Source of the DNA: Paracoccaceae bacterium
GTDB taxonomy: Bacteria > Pseudomonadota > Alphaproteobacteria > Rhodobacterales > Rhodobacteraceae
Length of the DNA: 64,000 nucleotides
Direction: 5' to 3'
Assembly (NCBI GenBank): GCA_019429405.1
Contig: JAHYIZ010000005.1
Coordinates: 1-64,000, forward strand
Within the stretch, counting starts at the first letter, position 1; each line of letters begins with the position of its first letter. Shown piece by piece: positions 51,395 through 60,759 of this stretch. The translations under genes were made by a program, and so were the position numbers. The notes under the pieces are model-generated. The model did not search any database. It saw only the letters and a program-made list of their open reading frames with translations, and was not told the DNA's origin.

Positions 51395-52321
51395 ATGCTG
51401 GAGATCTTCTTCAAGACATTGCCTTTCTTCGCGTTGATCGGGCTTGGGTGGGGCGCGGGCCGGCTGCGCTTTTTCCCGCCCGAGGCAACGGCGTGGCTGA
51501 CCAAATTCGTCTTCTACTTTGCGCTTTCGGCGATGCTGTTTCGCTTTACCGCCACGCTCAGCCTTGGCGCGCTGTTCAACGCCCGCTTCGTGCTGGCCTA
51601 TCTTTGCGGGTCAGGCCTTGTCTGGGCCATCGGCATGGCGGTGGCGCGCGCCCGCGCCCTGCCGCTAGCCGAGGCGGCGATGGAGGCGCACACCGGCATG
51701 ACCGGTAACACCGGCTTTCTGGGCGTGCCGATGCTGGTGGTGCTGTTGGGGCCAGCGGCGGTGGGGCCGGTGCTGATGGTGCTGGCGATTGACCTGGTTG
51801 TGTTCTCATCGCTGGTGACGCTGTTGGTCACGGGGGCACGGCATGGCCGGGTTTCGGGGGCGATGTTCGCGGCGCTGGGCCTTGGGTTGGTGAAAAACCC
51901 GATGATCGTTTCCATGCTGGCGGGGCTGGCATGGGCCGGGTTCGAACTGCCCACACCGGACCCGCTGATAGAGTTCGTCACCATTCTGGGTGCCGCTGCA
52001 ACCCCCGGCGCGCTTTTCGCCATTGGCGCTTCGCTTGCCGAACGCTCGGCCGAGCGCCTGCGCCCGGCGGTCTGGCTGTCTTCCGCCAAGCTGGTGCTGC
52101 ACCCGCTGGCGGTGGCGGTCGCGGCCTGGGCCTTCGGGGTTGAGGGCTATGCGGCGGGGGTGATGGTGGCGGCGGCGGCTTTGCCAGTGGCGGGGAACGT
52201 GTATATTCTGGCCAGCCACTATGGCGTGGCACCGCAGCGGGTTTCGGCCAGCATTCTGATTTCGACCGTGTTTTCCATTCTTACCGTGCCGGCGGTGATC
52301 GCCTGGGTCACGGCCAGCTGA
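51395..52321 (+). CDS. AEC family permease (auxin efflux carrier-like)
   Basis: Inner-membrane permease of 308 residues with about ten hydrophobic segments. The AEC fold is suggested by the N-terminal FFKTLPFFALIGLGWGAGRL, GMTGNTGFLGVPMLVVLLG, the GLVKNPMIVSMLAGLAWAG stretch, and AAALPVAGNVYILASHYG. Family members move organic anions such as malate or malonate; the substrate is unknown. First gene of a tightly packed five-gene unit extending to 55138. Confidence 0.9.
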   Translation: MLEIFFKTLPFFALIGLGWGAGRLRFFPPEATAWLTKFVFYFALSAMLFRFTATLSLGALFNARFVLAYLCGSGLVWAIGMAVARARALPLAEAAMEAHTGMTGNTGFLGVPMLVVLLGPAAVGPVLMVLAIDLVVFSSLVTLLVTGARHGRVSGAMFAALGLGLVKNPMIVSMLAGLAWAGFELPTPDPLIEFVTILGAAATPGALFAIGASLAERSAERLRPAVWLSSAKLVLHPLAVAVAAWAFGVEGYAAGVMVAAAALPVAGNVYILASHYGVAPQRVSASILISTVFSILTVPAVIAWVTAS

Positions 52322-52331
52322 GGAGGCCATC

Positions 52332-53159
52332 TTGCGCAGCATTTCTGAAAACCGGGCCTTTGGCGGCGTGCAGGGGGTCTATGCCCACGCCTCGCAGGCT
52401 ACCGGAACCGAGATGACCTTTGGCCTTTACCTGCCGCCCGCCGCCGAGGCCGGGCCGGTGCCGCTTGTGTGGTTTCTGGCGGGGCTGACCTGCACGCATG
52501 AAAACGCGATGGTCAAGGCGGGTGCGCAGGCTTTTGCCGCCAAGGCCGGGCTGGCGCTCTGCTTTCCCGATACTTCGCCGAGGGGGCCGGGGGTGGCCGA
52601 TGATGCCGCCTATGATCTGGGCCAGGGCGCCGGGTTCTATCTGAACGCGACCGAGGCGCCATGGGCCGCGCATTACCGCATGTGGGATTATCTGGCCGAC
52701 GAATTGCCGCGCATCGTCACCGCCAATTTCGCGGTCGATGAGGAACGCCAGAGCATCACCGGCCATTCGATGGGCGGGCATGGCGCGCTGACGCTGGCGA
52801 TGCGCCTGCCGGGCCGCTACCGCTCGGTTTCCGCCTTCGCGCCCATCGCGCAGCCGACGCGGTCAGACTGGGGGCGGCGGCAGTTTGCGGCCTACCTTGG
52901 CGCCGAAGAAAGCCGCTGGCTCATGCATGACGCAAGCTATCTGATGGTCGAACATGGGTTTCCGGGTGACGTGCTGATAGACCAGGGCACCGCCGACCCC
53001 TACCTTGACCTTTTGCGCCCCGAGGCGCTCGCCGGGGCCATGGCCACCCGCCGCCAACCCGGCGCGTTTCGCATGCAGGCTGGCTATGACCACAGCTATT
53101 TCTTCATCGCGAGCTTCATGGCCGACCACATTGCCTTTCACGCCAAGGCGCTCGCCTGA
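52332..53159 (+). CDS. fghA: S-formylglutathione hydrolase
   Basis: Hydrolyses S-formylglutathione to formate and glutathione in formaldehyde detoxification; esterase D family. The protein has 275 residues with Ser146 in [10 protein letters not shown], the Asp in [11 protein letters not shown] and the His in GYDHSYFF. The segment [18 protein letters not shown] is diagnostic. The start is TTG 52332, chosen because AGGAGG (52321-52326) lies 5 nt upstream. The glutathione-dependent formaldehyde dehydrogenase gene usually found beside it is absent from this window. Confidence 0.95.
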   Translation: MRSISENRAFGGVQGVYAHASQATGTEMTFGLYLPPAAEAGPVPLVWFLAGLTCTHENAMVKAGAQAFAAKAGLALCFPDTSPRGPGVADDAAYDLGQGAGFYLNATEAPWAAHYRMWDYLADELPRIVTANFAVDEERQSITGHSMGGHGALTLAMRLPGRYRSVSAFAPIAQPTRSDWGRRQFAAYLGAEESRWLMHDASYLMVEHGFPGDVLIDQGTADPYLDLLRPEALAGAMATRRQPGAFRMQAGYDHSYFFIASFMADHIAFHAKALA

Positions 53160-53617
53160 TGCTTTATGTCGATGCTGATGCCTGCCCGGTCAAGGCCGAG
53201 GCCGAGGCGGTAGCGAGCCGCCTGAAGCTGCGGCTGTTCATGGTCTCGAACGGCGGCCTGCGGCCGTCGGCCAACCCGCTGGTGGAAATGGTCTATGTTG
53301 CCGCCGGCGCGGATGAGGCCGACAAGTGGATCGCGGCGCGCGCTGCCCGTGGCGATGTGGTGGTAACCGCCGACATCCCGCTGGCCGCAAAATGCGTGGC
53401 CTCCGGGGCGCGGGTGCTGACCCACGCGGGTGAGCCGCTGACCCCGGCCAACATCGGCCAGATCCTTGCCACGCGCGACCTGATGGCCGATCTGCGCGCC
53501 GCTGACCCGTTCCGCCAAGGTTCGGGCAAGGGTTTCACAAAGGCCGACCGGTCCCGCTTTCTCGACGCGCTCGACCGGGCGGCGCGGGCCGCCGAAAGGG
53601 ATGTGACGCATGATTGA
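53159..53617 (+). CDS. UPF0178 / YaiI family protein
   Basis: Protein of 152 residues from a conserved family (DUF188) with a PIN-like fold. Hallmarks are [17 protein letters not shown] at the N-terminus, [36 protein letters not shown] and [20 protein letters not shown]. The DADACP motif suggests a metal-dependent nuclease-type fold but no activity is established. The ATG overlaps the fghA stop by one base (TGATG), and its end overlaps the HAD gene by 8 nt. Confidence 0.92.
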   Translation: MLYVDADACPVKAEAEAVASRLKLRLFMVSNGGLRPSANPLVEMVYVAAGADEADKWIAARAARGDVVVTADIPLAAKCVASGARVLTHAGEPLTPANIGQILATRDLMADLRAADPFRQGSGKGFTKADRSRFLDALDRAARAAERDVTHD

Positions 53618-54227
53618 GGCAGTGGTTTTCGACATCGGCAACGTGTTGATCGAGTGGCAGCCCGAGCAGTTCTATGACCGCGTCATCGGCGCCGAAGCGC
53701 GCCGCGCGATGTTCGACGAGGTTGATCTGCACGGCATGAACGACGCGGTGGACCGGGGCGGCGATTTTCAGGGCACGATCTATGCCACCGCTGCCCGCTA
53801 TCCCCGCTGGCAGCGCGAAATCGAGATGTGGCATTCGCACTGGATCGAGATGGCCAGCCCCGCCATTCCGCGCTCGGTGCGCCTTTTGCGGGCCTTGCGG
53901 GCGCGCGGCACCCCGGTGTTCGCGCTGACCAATTTCGGTATCGGTTCCTTCGCCTATGCCCGCACGGAATACGACTTTCTGAACGAGTTTGATCGCGCCT
54001 GGGTGTCGGGCCAAATGGGTGTCATCAAACCCGACCCGCGCATCTACGCGCTGGCCGAGGCCGATTGCGGGCTTGCACCCGCATCGCTGCTGTTTGCGGA
54101 CGACCGCGCCGAAAACATCGCCGCCGCCGCTACCCGCAGCTGGCAAGTGCACCATTTCACCGGGCCTGAAGGCTGGGCCGCAAGGCTCGTATCCGAGGGC
54201 CTGCTTACCGAGGGAGAGGCAAAATGA
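53610..54227 (+). CDS. HAD-superfamily phosphatase (HAD-IA, YihX-like)
   Basis: Cytosolic hydrolase of 205 residues. Motif I is [10 protein letters not shown] (Asp nucleophile with the G-N variant usual in YihX-like proteins), motif II is ALTNFG, motif III Lys in [14 protein letters not shown] and motif [14 protein letters not shown]. The cap is helical and inserted after motif I (HAD-IA type). The substrate is unknown; sugar phosphates are likely. It overlaps the ornithine cyclodeaminase gene by 4 nt. Confidence 0.9.
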   Translation: MIEAVVFDIGNVLIEWQPEQFYDRVIGAEARRAMFDEVDLHGMNDAVDRGGDFQGTIYATAARYPRWQREIEMWHSHWIEMASPAIPRSVRLLRALRARGTPVFALTNFGIGSFAYARTEYDFLNEFDRAWVSGQMGVIKPDPRIYALAEADCGLAPASLLFADDRAENIAAAATRSWQVHHFTGPEGWAARLVSEGLLTEGEAK

Positions 54228-55138
54228 GCGTCGAAATCATCGGCCCCGAGGCCGAAGCGCATCTTGACTGGATCACGCTGACCGATGCGCTGGCCGCAGG
54301 CCACGCGCTGCCGCGTGCCGAGGTGGCCGACACCTTCCTCTACCGTGGCAAGGATACGCTGCTGACCCGTTCGGCCTGGATCAGCGGGCTGGGGCTGGCG
54401 GTCAAGGCGGCGAGCGTGTTTCCGGCCAACCCAGGCAAGGGCGTGCCGATGGTCAACGGCGCGGTCACGCTTTACGACGATGCCACCGGTCGGCTTGAAG
54501 CCATCGTCGATTTTCACCTCGTCACGAAATGGAAAACCGCTGGCGACAGCCTGCTGGCGGCGCGCCGCCTTGCCCGGCCCGATGCCCGCCGCATCCTGAT
54601 CGTCGGCGCGGGCAACGTGGCGCGCTCGATGATCGCGGCCTACCGCGCCGCCTTCCCCGGTGCGCGCTTCACAATCTGGAACCGATCGCCCGAAGCCGCC
54701 CGCACACTGGCCGCCGTCAGCGGTGCCACCGCCAGCGAAAACCTCGAAAGTGCGGTGCGCGGCGCCGAGATCATCGCCACCACCACGATGTCGGCCACGC
54801 CGCTCATCAAGGGCGAATGGCTAGCCCCCGGCACTCACCTCGACCTGATCGGCGCCTATCGCCCCGACATGCGCGAGGTTGATGATACCGCGCTGACCCG
54901 CGCCAGCCTGTTCGTCGATGCCCGCGCTACCACCATCGCCCATATCGGCGAGTTGCAAGACCCGATCGCGCGCGGTGTCATCACCCCCGAAAGCATCAAG
55001 GCCGATTTCTACGACCTTCCCGCAGGCCGTTTTGCCCGCGCCAGCGCCGATGAAATCACGCTGTGCAAGAACGGCGGCGGCGCCCACCTTGACCTGATCA
55101 CGGCACAGTACATTCTTGCCGCATGGCGCCACCGCTAA
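54224..55138 (+). CDS. ornithine cyclodeaminase family protein
   Basis: NAD(P)-dependent enzyme of 304 residues; the family includes ornithine cyclodeaminase, mu-crystallin and ketimine reductases. Features are WISGLGLAVKAASVFPANPG, the DFHLVTKWKTAGDSLLAA substrate region, the Rossmann ILIVGAGNVARSMI, and LDLIGAYRPDMREVDD. It is often annotated as OCD but the substrate cannot be read. Last gene of the AEC-fghA-yaiI-HAD operon, followed by three hairpin repeats. Confidence 0.9.
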   Translation: MSVEIIGPEAEAHLDWITLTDALAAGHALPRAEVADTFLYRGKDTLLTRSAWISGLGLAVKAASVFPANPGKGVPMVNGAVTLYDDATGRLEAIVDFHLVTKWKTAGDSLLAARRLARPDARRILIVGAGNVARSMIAAYRAAFPGARFTIWNRSPEAARTLAAVSGATASENLESAVRGAEIIATTTMSATPLIKGEWLAPGTHLDLIGAYRPDMREVDDTALTRASLFVDARATTIAHIGELQDPIARGVITPESIKADFYDLPAGRFARASADEITLCKNGGGAHLDLITAQYILAAWRHR

Positions 55139-55139
55139 A

Positions 55140-55183
55140 GCGCGTTCCGAAAAGTGTGGCGCGGTTTTCGGATAAAATGCGCG
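55140..55183. repeat. alphaproteobacterial TTCCGAAAA-type palindromic repeat
   Basis: CCGAAAA (55147-55153) and TTTTCGG (55165-55171) form an inverted repeat nested in GCGCGTT at the left end and AATGCGCG at the right end. Short dispersed repeats of this type (TTCCGAAAAGTG ... TTTTCGG) are common in intergenic DNA of Rhizobiales and related bacteria. It starts 2 nt after the ornithine cyclodeaminase stop. Confidence 0.65.
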
Positions 55184-55242
55184 TGAAAACCGCTGCAGAC
55201 ATCTTCTTTGCATAAATACCCTGCTGGGTGAGGAGGGATCAA

Positions 55243-55313
55243 GAAACCGTCCAGTGGACGGTTTCCCCGACGGACGCGCGGCCCGTGGCCGCGCTGGGGG
55301 GTGCAAACCCCCC
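55243..55313. repeat. triple-hairpin intergenic element
   Basis: Three perfect stems follow in a row. GAAACCGTCC (55243-55252) pairs with GGACGGTTTC (55256-55265), 10 bp. GCGCGGCC (55276-55283) pairs with GGCCGCGC (55287-55294), 8 bp. GGGGGGT (55296-55302) pairs with ACCCCCC (55307-55313), 7 bp, with a GCAA loop. The element lies between convergent gene ends and may act as a terminator for both. Confidence 0.8.
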
Positions 55314-55320
55314 GGCTTCC

Positions 55321-56556
55321 TCAGGCGGCGCGCAGTTCCATCACCCGCTCGCGTACGGGCAGATGCACGATGGCCGAAAATGCCCCCACCGCTACGCCGA
55401 TCCACCAGACCGTCGTGTAGCTGCCATAGATGTCATAGAGCTTGCCGCCCAGCCAGACCCCCATGAATGACCCGATCTGGTGCGACAGGAACACAAAGCC
55501 GTAAAGCGTGCCCATGTAGCGCAACCCGTAGATATGCGCGACCAGCCCCGAGGTCAGTGGCACCGTGGCCAGCCATAGCGCCCCCATCACCAGTGAAAAG
55601 ATCACCACCGAGGCGGGCGTGATCGGCATCAGAATGAAGACGGCTGAAACCAGCGTGCGCGCGGTGTAGATGCCCGCCAGCAGATATTTCTTGGTGTAGC
55701 GCTTGCCCAGCCACCCGGCCATGATCGAACCGCCGATATTGGCCAGCCCGATCAGCGAAATGGCAATCGCCCCAAGCGCCGAGGTGGTCGTAATGCCCAA
55801 GGCCGACAGCACCCCGTTGGGTGCGATGGCGCCGCACATTTCGGTAATGAAGGCCGGGAAATGCGCGGTCAGAAACCCGAGCTGGTAACCGCAAGAGAAA
55901 AACCCGAGGAAAATCAGCGTGTAGGAGGGGTCGCTAAAGGCGCGCTTGAGAACGTGCCCAAGGCTTTCTTCCAGTTCGGCGCGGCTGATACGGGCTGGCG
56001 CGCGCAGCATCGGCAATGCGAAAAGCGCCAGCAAAATGACCGCAGCGAAGATCACGAACACCTGCTGCCACGGCATCACGCCCAGCAGCGCCTCGGCTAC
56101 CGGCGCGCCAAACACCTGCCCGGCCGACCCTGCGGCGGTGGCGATACCAAGCGCAAGGCTGCGGTTCGCGTCCGACGTGGCGCGCCCCACCACCGCAAGG
56201 ATCACCCCGAACCCGGTGCCCGCGATACCGAAGCCGACGAGAATTTCCAGCAGTTGGTGTTGCAGCGGGGTGATCGCATAGGCCGAAAGCACCAGCCCCC
56301 CAGCGTAGAACAGCGCCCCCAGCGTGATCGCGCGGCGGTCGCCAAAGCGTTCGGCCAGCGCGCCAAAAATCGGCTGGCCGATGCCCCAGGCTAGGTTCTG
56401 GATCGCGATGGCAAGGCTGAACTCGGCGCGCGGCCATCCAAACTCAGAGGCAATCGGGATCTGGAACACGCCAAAACTGCCGCGAATGGCAAAGCCAAGC
56501 ATCAAGATGATGCTGCCCCCGATCAGCACGGGCGTCATCAGGCGGGATTGGGTCAT
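55321..56556 (-). CDS. MFS transporter
   Basis: Inner-membrane permease of 411 residues with twelve hydrophobic segments. Hallmarks are the motif-A-type GALAERFGDRRAITLGALFY after helix 2, the GSIMAGWLGKRYTKKYLLAG counterpart after helix 8, and conserved glycine-rich helix 5 (TAAGSAGQVFGAPVAEALL). The substrate is unknown; it resembles the oxalate/formate or monocarboxylate-like MFS. Its 3' end faces the triple-hairpin element and the ornithine cyclodeaminase operon. Confidence 0.9.
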   Translation of the reverse strand: MTQSRLMTPVLIGGSIILMLGFAIRGSFGVFQIPIASEFGWPRAEFSLAIAIQNLAWGIGQPIFGALAERFGDRRAITLGALFYAGGLVLSAYAITPLQHQLLEILVGFGIAGTGFGVILAVVGRATSDANRSLALGIATAAGSAGQVFGAPVAEALLGVMPWQQVFVIFAAVILLALFALPMLRAPARISRAELEESLGHVLKRAFSDPSYTLIFLGFFSCGYQLGFLTAHFPAFITEMCGAIAPNGVLSALGITTTSALGAIAISLIGLANIGGSIMAGWLGKRYTKKYLLAGIYTARTLVSAVFILMPITPASVVIFSLVMGALWLATVPLTSGLVAHIYGLRYMGTLYGFVFLSHQIGSFMGVWLGGKLYDIYGSYTTVWWIGVAVGAFSAIVHLPVRERVMELRAA

Positions 56557-56700
56557 GCGTGAACTCCAGGCAGGCAGAGGCGCAGAATCGGTTCAGGGCC
56601 GGGGGCCGTCAACGGGTGAATTGTGCTGGCGTCAATTTTCCTGCGCGCGGGTGGCCACGGCGCCCCGACGCTGGCGGGTACTTCAGCGATGCAGACGTGC

Positions 56701-57870
56701 TCAGCGCAGGTTTGCCGCTGCGGCCCCGGCGGCATGGCGGGCGGTCGCAAGGCAGGCGGTGATGAGGTAACCCCCGGTCGGGGCTTCCCAATCGAGCATT
56801 TCACCCACCGCGAAGGTGCCGGGCAGGGCGCTGAGTTCGAGCGCTTCGGTGAGGCTGGCGGCACTGATGCCGCCGGCGCTTGAAATTGCCTCGGCAATCG
56901 GGCGGGGCCCTTGGTGCTGCACTGGTAGCGCCTTGATCAGGCGCGCGAGCTTATCGGGTGCGGCAGGCAGGGGGCGGCCCCATTCCTGCAACAGCGCGAG
57001 TTTCAGCGGGTCGAGGTGCAGCGTCTTGCGCAGCCAGTTGGCCACGGTATCGGCGCCACGCGGGCGGGCAAGGCGGCCCGTGACCTCGGCAAGGCCGCGA
57101 TCTGGGGCAAGGTCAAGCGTAAGTGCGGCGCCATCGCGTACCAGCGCAGAAAGCGCATAAACCCCGCCGCCCTCGATCCCGCGCGCGGTCAGCACCCATT
57201 CGCCACGGCTGACGCGCCCTGCCGCTTCAAGTGCCACACCCTTGACCGGGGCGCCGAAATGAGGGGCCATGTGGGCCGACCATGCCACGGTGAAACCCAT
57301 GTTCGCGGGGCGGAAGGGAGCAACCTCAACGCCTTTTTCCTGAAGCCACGGCACCCAGGTGGCATCAGACCCAAGCTGAGGCCAGCTTGCCCCGCCAAGC
57401 GCCAGAAAGGTTGCAGCGGGGGTGACAAGGCGCACCCCTTCGGGGGTTTCAAAGCGCAAGGCCTCGCCCTGCCAGCCGGTCCAGCGCCAGCGCCGTTGCA
57501 ACTGCACCCCGAGGCCATCAAGGCGGCGCAGCCAGGCGCGGAGCAAAGGCGAGCCTTTCATCTCGACCGGGAACACGCGCCCGGTCGAGCCGGTAAAAAG
57601 CTCGATGCCAAGCCCGCGCGCCCAAGCCATCACCTCTGCCGGGCCGAAGACGGCGAGGATGGGGCCGAGCCAGGGGGCATCGTAATTGGCGGCGAAGCGG
57701 GCGGGGGGTTCATCGCGGGTGAAGTTCAGGCCGCTTTTGCCCGCCATCAGAAATTTGCGCGCGGGGCTGGGCTTGGCCTCGTAAATGGTCACGCGGTGGC
57801 CCGCGCCCGCCAGCACTTCGGCCGCCATCAGGCCAGCGGGGCCCGCGCCGATGACCGCAACTTCGCTCAT
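56701..57870 (-). CDS. FAD-dependent oxidoreductase, HI0933/TIGR03862 family
   Basis: Flavoprotein of 389 residues. The dinucleotide-binding GAGPAGLMAAEVLAGAGH is at residues 8-25, then KFLMAGKSGLNFTRDEPPA, a TIGR03862 hallmark. A second nucleotide motif is seen at ATFLALGGASWPQLGSD, and the C-terminal GEMLDWEAPTGGYLITACLA closes the FAD site. The reaction is not known. The start overlaps the mscS stop (ATGA), so the two are co-translated. Confidence 0.9.
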   Translation of the reverse strand: MSEVAVIGAGPAGLMAAEVLAGAGHRVTIYEAKPSPARKFLMAGKSGLNFTRDEPPARFAANYDAPWLGPILAVFGPAEVMAWARGLGIELFTGSTGRVFPVEMKGSPLLRAWLRRLDGLGVQLQRRWRWTGWQGEALRFETPEGVRLVTPAATFLALGGASWPQLGSDATWVPWLQEKGVEVAPFRPANMGFTVAWSAHMAPHFGAPVKGVALEAAGRVSRGEWVLTARGIEGGGVYALSALVRDGAALTLDLAPDRGLAEVTGRLARPRGADTVANWLRKTLHLDPLKLALLQEWGRPLPAAPDKLARLIKALPVQHQGPRPIAEAISSAGGISAASLTEALELSALPGTFAVGEMLDWEAPTGGYLITACLATARHAAGAAAANLR

Positions 57871-59177
57871 ATCTTGCCACCTCTGATTTCAACGACGCGG
57901 TGGGGGTAGGGAATTTCGACCCCGGCTGCCTTCAGCGCGTTCCAGACCGCGAACAGCACCTTGCTCGCGTATTTGTTGCGGCCGTCGTCGATACCGTTGA
58001 CCCAGTATTCGACCGCGAAATCGATGCCTGATTCGCCAAAGCCGCGCAACTCGACATCGGGGCCCTCGGGTTCTGTCAGCACGAAGGGAAGTGCGGCCAC
58101 GGCGTGGGCGATGATGCCGGGCACCGTGTTGATGTCGGTGTCGTATGAAACCGAAAACGCGACCTCATAGCGGTTGGCGCTGCCCTGGTCGGAATAGTTC
58201 ACGACCCGTGTGGTTACGAAATGTTCGTTTGGCACCACGATCCAGCGGCCATCGAAGGTTTCAAGAATGCAGGCGCGCGCGGTCATGCGCACGATGGTGC
58301 CCTGCTCGCCGCCGTCAAGTTCGACAAAATCGCCGACCGTGGTCTGGCCCTCGATCAGAAGAATAATGCCCGAGATGAAGTTGGCGGCAATCTGTTGCAG
58401 GCCAAGCCCGATACCCACGCCAAGCGCGCCACCGATTACTGCGATTGCGGTAAGGTCGATGCCCATGATTGACATCACCAAGAGGAAGGCGGCGCCGAAA
58501 ATGGCGATTTCTGCGGCTTTTACGGCGAGTTCACGGGTTGCGGGGCGCAAGCCGTCCTGCGCCTTGATGTAGCCCGCGCTCTGTTGGTTTGACCATCCGC
58601 CGAGCCAGAAGAGAAGGCTGCCTGCAATCGCCCCGCGCGCCAGCGACATGACCGAAAACCGGATGTTGCCAAGCTCGACGGTCAGGCTTTCAAGCCAGTC
58701 GGTAATGGCAGGAAGCAACCCGAGAGCATAAAGCGCCATTACCGGGATCAGCACATATCGGCCCATCAGTCGCAGGAACGGGTCGCGCAGCATGTCGCGG
58801 GCGAAGGCTTGAGCGGCGAGGAACAGGAACACGCGCTTGCCAAAGGCAATAACCGCGCCCGAGCCGAACACCTGCCGGGTGAGAGCCTCGCCAAGAGCGG
58901 TAAAGCCGTAAGCGAGCAGCGGCAGTAGCAATGGCAAAAAGCGCACCGCAAAGCGGCGGGCGGCAGCGATGGGGCCGGTGGCGCCGGGCTTGGCGCCGAC
59001 AAGGCGTTCGAGATGGGGCGCAAGCCGTTTCGCGGCGCTGCGCGCCAGCAGCCAAGAGGCGAGCAGCAGGCCAAACTGCGACCAGGCGGCGGGGCTACCC
59101 AGCCAGCCTGCGGCAATTTCCCAGCCTTGGGTCAGATATCCCAGTGCGTGGGTTACGATAACGGGTTGGGCATCCAT
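57867..59177 (-). CDS. mechanosensitive ion channel, MscS family
   Basis: Inner-membrane channel of 436 residues releasing solutes upon hypo-osmotic shock. Additional N-terminal helices precede the MscS core. The pore helix is ALGVGIGLGLQQIAANFISG, followed by the beta domain with GQTTVGDFVELDGGEQGTIV and the FDGRWIVVPNEHFVTTRVVN stretch. The ATG at 59177 is preferred over an in-frame GTG 12 nt upstream. It overlaps the flavoprotein gene by 4 nt. Confidence 0.94.
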   Translation of the reverse strand: MDAQPVIVTHALGYLTQGWEIAAGWLGSPAAWSQFGLLLASWLLARSAAKRLAPHLERLVGAKPGATGPIAAARRFAVRFLPLLLPLLAYGFTALGEALTRQVFGSGAVIAFGKRVFLFLAAQAFARDMLRDPFLRLMGRYVLIPVMALYALGLLPAITDWLESLTVELGNIRFSVMSLARGAIAGSLLFWLGGWSNQQSAGYIKAQDGLRPATRELAVKAAEIAIFGAAFLLVMSIMGIDLTAIAVIGGALGVGIGLGLQQIAANFISGIILLIEGQTTVGDFVELDGGEQGTIVRMTARACILETFDGRWIVVPNEHFVTTRVVNYSDQGSANRYEVAFSVSYDTDINTVPGIIAHAVAALPFVLTEPEGPDVELRGFGESGIDFAVEYWVNGIDDGRNKYASKVLFAVWNALKAAGVEIPYPHRVVEIRGGKI

Positions 59178-59251
59178 GGGTCGGCTCACATCGGCGGTTG
59201 CTGCTCTGGTGCATCAGCCGCGCCGCCAAGGCAAGGAAAAGCCGCTGTCGC

Positions 59252-60274
59252 CTAGGTTTGCGCCATCCGCGCAAGGCGAATCAGGGTGCGCTCGATCACC
59301 GCCATTGCTGGGGCACGCGAGGATGAGCGCAGCGAAAGGTCGGTTTCGACCAGTTGCCGCAGCGCCTCTTCCAGCCGGGGCACCTGCCATGCCTGTGCTT
59401 GCCGCAGCATCCGATCACGCCGGGGGCCCTGCACCGGCGGGCGGGCGCGGGCAAGGCCCGCGGCGGGGCCACCGGGGTCGGCCTTGGCGGCGTAAAGCGT
59501 GCGGAAATGGCGCAGCGCGGCAATGGCTAGCGAAACCGGCAACACGCCCTGCCCGGTGATTCGCTGCATCATCGGGCCAAAGGCGCCGGTGCGCCCTTCG
59601 GCCACGATATGCAGCAGGTCATCAACCTCGGCTTCGATCGTCGCGGGGGTGCAAAGGGCGATTTCTTCACAGCTGAGAGGGGTGGCGTCGCCGTGCTTGT
59701 AGAGCGAGATCTTTTCGACGGTCTGGCGAAAATCGCCGGGGTCAAGCGCCTGCGCCAATGCCACAAGGTCGGCCATCGCGTCGCGGCCAATGCTGCGCAG
59801 CCCCGCCTTGGCCAACGATTGCGCGATTTCCTCGCTACTGGGCGGGTCATCGTAGATGCCGATGCAGGGCGCGCTGGCATGGTCTTCAAAAAACTTGCGC
59901 AGGCTTGATCGGGGCGCCAGCACGGCGGCGGTGACCACGAGCGTTGCGTCGCCCTTGTGCCAGTCGGCCAGCGCCGCTTGCACCAGCGGCGTGGCGGTAT
60001 CGGTGGCGCCTTCCAGCAAGACCACGCGCGCGCCGGGAAAGAAGCCCTGCGCGCGCAAGCCATCGGCCAGCGCCGCCGGGTCTTTGCGCAGGTCTGACGC
60101 GTCAAGGCGCGTCAGGCGCATTTCGCCTTCGCCCTCGGGGCCGATCATCAGCGCGATCAGGTCTTGCCGCTTCAGCGCCACCCGCATTGCGTCGCCGCCA
60201 TAGAGCAGGACGCCGGGCAAGTCCGGCGCCGGGCGGGCGAGAAAACGCGCGGCGGCGGCGCCGGTCAGCTTCAT
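59252..60274 (-). CDS. holA: DNA polymerase III subunit delta
   Basis: Clamp-loader subunit that opens the beta sliding clamp. The protein has 340 residues, as usual. Recognised segments are LLYGGDAMRVALKRQDLIAL near the N-terminus, the ARVVLLEGATDTATPLV stretch, and the C-terminal helical part (VSLAIAALRHFRTLYAAK). The start codon overlaps the lptE stop by 4 nt (ATGA). The leuS-lptE-holA order is a conserved alphaproteobacterial cluster and supports the call. Confidence 0.93.
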   Translation of the reverse strand: MKLTGAAAARFLARPAPDLPGVLLYGGDAMRVALKRQDLIALMIGPEGEGEMRLTRLDASDLRKDPAALADGLRAQGFFPGARVVLLEGATDTATPLVQAALADWHKGDATLVVTAAVLAPRSSLRKFFEDHASAPCIGIYDDPPSSEEIAQSLAKAGLRSIGRDAMADLVALAQALDPGDFRQTVEKISLYKHGDATPLSCEEIALCTPATIEAEVDDLLHIVAEGRTGAFGPMMQRITGQGVLPVSLAIAALRHFRTLYAAKADPGGPAAGLARARPPVQGPRRDRMLRQAQAWQVPRLEEALRQLVETDLSLRSSSRAPAMAVIERTLIRLARMAQT

Positions 60275-60759
60275 TGCGGCAGGCTGGTGGCGTCGGCCAG
60301 CAGCCGGGTCACGATCTGGTCGGCCAGAATGCGCATCAGCCGCACATGCGCGTCATCTTCGGCGGCACGGGTGGCAACCGTAGTGCCCGAGGCCGACCAC
60401 GAGGTGAAGCCATCCACCTCACCCGCCAGCAGTTCGGCGCCGCTGCCGATGGCAATCAGCCGAAACGCCGCAGTGCCATGCAGCGAAAAGCGCGTGGTGG
60501 CGTTATCAGGCTTAATCGCTTGCCCCGACGCGGCGGTGGCGACCGTGTAAGCCAGCCGGAAGCGCGGCGCCTCTGGCGGGCCAAGCCGTTCGGCCAGCCG
60601 CCGGGTCAACGCGAAATCGTCGCGCGTGGCGGGGGCATCGGGCACCACCGCGCCCAGCAGCACGCCCGCGCCGCCGCCCGGCCCGAAGGCGGGCGTGAAG
60701 CCGCAGCCCGCAAGGGCGGCGAGTGAGATCAGCAAGCTGCGACGATCAGAGAACCACAT
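60271..60759 (-). CDS. lptE: LPS-assembly lipoprotein LptE
   Basis: Outer-membrane lipoprotein of 162 residues that plugs LptD and assists LPS insertion. The lipobox LAGC lies at residues 16-19 after a short signal ([20 protein letters not shown]). The sequence resembles alphaproteobacterial LptE ([23 protein letters not shown], then [17 protein letters not shown]). The gene start overlaps the leuS 3' end by 14 nt, and its stop overlaps the holA start. The synteny makes the identity firm. Confidence 0.92.
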   Translation of the reverse strand: MWFSDRRSLLISLAALAGCGFTPAFGPGGGAGVLLGAVVPDAPATRDDFALTRRLAERLGPPEAPRFRLAYTVATAASGQAIKPDNATTRFSLHGTAAFRLIAIGSGAELLAGEVDGFTSWSASGTTVATRAAEDDAHVRLMRILADQIVTRLLADATSLPQ

